Positions 62,212-64,000 of a stretch of DNA of 64,000 bases are shown here, in pieces. Each line of letters starts with the position of its first letter. Position 1 is the first letter of the stretch. A program made the position numbers and the translations under genes. The DNA comes from Mesorhizobium sp. CA8 (GTDB lineage Bacteria > Pseudomonadota > Alphaproteobacteria > Rhizobiales > Rhizobiaceae), in contig NZ_JAIUHG010000013.1 in NCBI RefSeq assembly GCF_020164955.1, forward strand, positions 62,001 through 126,000, given 5' to 3'. Under the pieces are notes generated by a model. The model saw only the letters and a program-made list of their open reading frames with translations, ran no database searches and was not told the origin of the DNA.

Positions 62212-64000
62212 CGGTCGCCTTGCCCGGCTTGGCAAGCTTGCCGTTGGGATTGGAAATCTTGCCGAGATAGGTGGTGCGCGGCCGTGTGTTCAGCTCCTCC
62301 AGCAGCGCGTAATTCTGCGGCGCGCTCTTTTCGCGAACGACCTTTGCATCTTTCTTGTTGCGATCGCCGAAGGTGATAGCTTGCGTCGGGCAGGCCTGCT
62401 GGCAGGCGGTGACAACTTCGCCATCGGCGATGTCGCGGTTCTCGATCTGCGCCTGGATGCGCTTGGCGCTGATGCGCTGGACGCAATAGGTGCATTTCTC
62501 CATCACCCCGCGCGAGCGCACGCTGACATTGGGGTTATGGACGCCCTGCTCCGGACCTGCCTCATCCTTGTCGAAGGATTGATGGTCGAGGAAATTGAAG
62601 CGCCGCACCTTGTAGGGGCAATTCTGCGAGCAGTAGCGCGTGCCGATGCAGCGGTTATAGACCTGCGCATTCAGCCCATCATGCGTGTGCACGGTGGCGT
62701 TGACCGGGCAGACAACCTCGCATGGCGCCTTCTCGCAATGCATGCAGGGGACCGGCTGGAAAAGCGTCTCGGGCGCATCCAACGGCCCGGCATAGTAGCG
62801 GTCGACCCGCAGCCAGTGCATCTCGTGGCCGCGCTCGCATTCTTCCGGGCCGACCGGCGCGATGTTGTTCTCGGCCTGGCAAGCGGAGACGCAGGCCATG
62901 CAGCCGATGCAGGCCGAGAGGTCGATCGCCATCGCCCAGGCTTCCTGGTCGTAGGGCCAATCGGGATAGAGTGATTCCGTCGGCGTTGGCGGCGCATCCT
63001 GGCGGACGAAATCCGGATTCTGTCGGAAGGCATCGAGGGACGCATGGCGCACGATGGCGCGGCCTTCCATCGCCTGGTGATGCTGCGTGGTGATGACCCG
63101 CACGCTATTCTTGCGGGGCGCGATGGCCGCGCCGGCCGCGAACCATTCAGCGCCGCTGCGCAAGCGAAATGCGTCGCAGCCTTCTGCCAGCGCGGCAACG
63201 GAACCGGCCTTGCGTCCGAAGCCGAAGGAAAGCGTTATCGTTTCGTCCGGATGACCGGGCAGGATCCAGGCCGGCGCAGCGACGTCCGCCCCGTCGGATG
63301 CGATGTTGATGACCTTGCCATTTGCGATCTTCAGCCGCTGCGCGGTGGCGGGCGAGATGAGCGCCGCATTGCCCCAGACGATCTTGGTCAGCGGCCGCGG
63401 CAATTCCTGCAGCCACGACGCATTGGCAAAGCGGCCGTCGCGCAGCCACGGATCGGCGACGAACCGTATTTCGATACCGTCACCCGCTTTCGCCGCTGGC
63501 CTTAGTCCGCCCAGATCCGGCGGCATGGTGACGGGTACGGGCCTGGCAGCGCCGTTCGGCACAGTGCCGTCGCGCAACGCCTTCTTCCAGGCATCGTCAT
63601 CGAGTGCTGCCCAATGTTGCTGGACGAGCGACAGCGGATCGGTCTCGAACTGGCCGCCAAGCACGGCGAGCAATTCGTGCACGGTCTTGCCGTCATAGAG
63701 CGGCTTGATCAGCGGCTGCACCAGCGAGGCAGTGCCGTCATAGGCGCGGATGTCGCTCCAACTCTCAAGTTCATGCGCCGCCGGCACATGCCAGTGCGCC
63801 AGGAACGCCGTCTCGTCACGATAGAGTCCGTGATGGACGAACAAATTCAAGCCGGAGAATGCCTTATGCGCGTCGACACTTGCCGGGGCCGTGTGCAGCG
63901 GATTGGTCCCCAGCGCCACGACGGTGTCCACAACCCCATCGCCGATTGCCTCGCGCAGCGCTCCGAGATCGCCGTCGACCGACAGCGCATCCGGCGGCTC
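62204..64000 (-). CDS. actB: Alternative complex III subunit ActB, C-terminal part (cut by window edge)
   Basis: The last 598 residues of the large ActB subunit, running off the right edge. The first part is a molybdopterin-oxidoreductase-like domain without obvious cofactor motifs. The second part is a ferredoxin-type domain with CIGCMACVSACQAENN, CMHCEKAPCEVVCP and CIGTRYCSQNCPYKVRR, plus CTYCVQRISAKR, giving the usual three or four clusters. No stop interrupts the frame up to 64000. It is the first visible gene of the long operon, and actA should lie further upstream. Confidence 0.9.
   Translation of the reverse strand, partial: EPPDALSVDGDLGALREAIGDGVVDTVVALGTNPLHTAPASVDAHKAFSGLNLFVHHGLYRDETAFLAHWHVPAAHELESWSDIRAYDGTASLVQPLIKPLYDGKTVHELLAVLGGQFETDPLSLVQQHWAALDDDAWKKALRDGTVPNGAARPVPVTMPPDLGGLRPAAKAGDGIEIRFVADPWLRDGRFANASWLQELPRPLTKIVWGNAALISPATAQRLKIANGKVINIASDGADVAAPAWILPGHPDETITLSFGFGRKAGSVAALAEGCDAFRLRSGAEWFAAGAAIAPRKNSVRVITTQHHQAMEGRAIVRHASLDAFRQNPDFVRQDAPPTPTESLYPDWPYDQEAWAMAIDLSACIGCMACVSACQAENNIAPVGPEECERGHEMHWLRVDRYYAGPLDAPETLFQPVPCMHCEKAPCEVVCPVNATVHTHDGLNAQVYNRCIGTRYCSQNCPYKVRRFNFLDHQSFDKDEAGPEQGVHNPNVSVRSRGVMEKCTYCVQRISAKRIQAQIENRDIADGEVVTACQQACPTQAITFGDRNKKDAKVVREKSAPQNYALLEELNTRPRTTYLGKISNPNGKLAKPGKATDG

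Overview
The window looks like chromosome of a high-GC alphaproteobacterium of the Rhizobiales, most like Mesorhizobium or a close relative. The clues are the base composition, a short second FtsZ of the rhizobial FtsZ2 type, a rhizobial-style inverted intergenic repeat at about 6.64-6.84 kb, and rhizobial families throughout. The genus is inferred from remembered family resemblance, not from a search. No rRNA, tRNA, CRISPR array, phage or intact insertion sequence was seen.

Layout. (1) 0-10.3 kb: a 2-aminoethylphosphonate (AEP) island. It holds a binding protein and ATPase of an AEP importer, phnW, phnA, phnY, an FAD amine oxidase, a PbfA-like ammonia-lyase, a D-2-hydroxyacid dehydrogenase and a divergent LysR regulator. 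AEP and hydroxy- or methyl-AEP should converge on phosphonoacetaldehyde, then phosphonoacetate, then acetate plus phosphate. (2) 10.3-24.8 kb: a mixed catabolic block with a PQQ-type sugar dehydrogenase lipoprotein plus DUF2231 protein, a class III aminotransferase, an LhgO-like oxidase, an S-formylglutathione hydrolase gene cut by one amber codon, an aldehyde dehydrogenase, maleylacetate reductase, FtsZ2, a proline-racemase-family protein lacking both catalytic cysteines, a TMADH-family demethylase and ArgE. (3) 24.8-31.7 kb: a five-gene operon (flavin monooxygenase, RidA, DUF1028, aldehyde dehydrogenase, LysR) facing a GMC oxidoreductase. (4) 31.8-38.4 kb: a NitT/TauT-type ABC importer and a complete pqqABCDE operon including the 31-residue pqqA. 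(5) 38.5-46.2 kb: uxuA and a divergent SDR, a patch of gene remnants, a PfpI protein, and a GntR regulator with a perfect palindrome ahead of an alcohol dehydrogenase, aldehyde dehydrogenase and hydrolase operon.

(6) 46.2-53.7 kb: a frameshifted DUF2267 pseudogene, a PoxB-like thiamine enzyme, an isoaspartyl methyltransferase fused to an erythromycin-esterase domain, and a run of small polar, secreted or single-helix proteins, suggesting a stress-response neighbourhood. (7) 54.0-64.0 kb: one long minus-strand operon, actB(partial)-C-D-E-F, a small membrane protein, sco, and ctaC-D-E-F. It encodes alternative complex III and a caa3-type A2 cytochrome oxidase, so electrons from quinol can reach oxygen without a bc1 complex.

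Most genes sit in tight operons with 4-bp ATGA or GTGA overlaps. Starts were moved inward from the longest reading frame wherever a Shine-Dalgarno site or family length favoured it. All functional names come from motif reading only.
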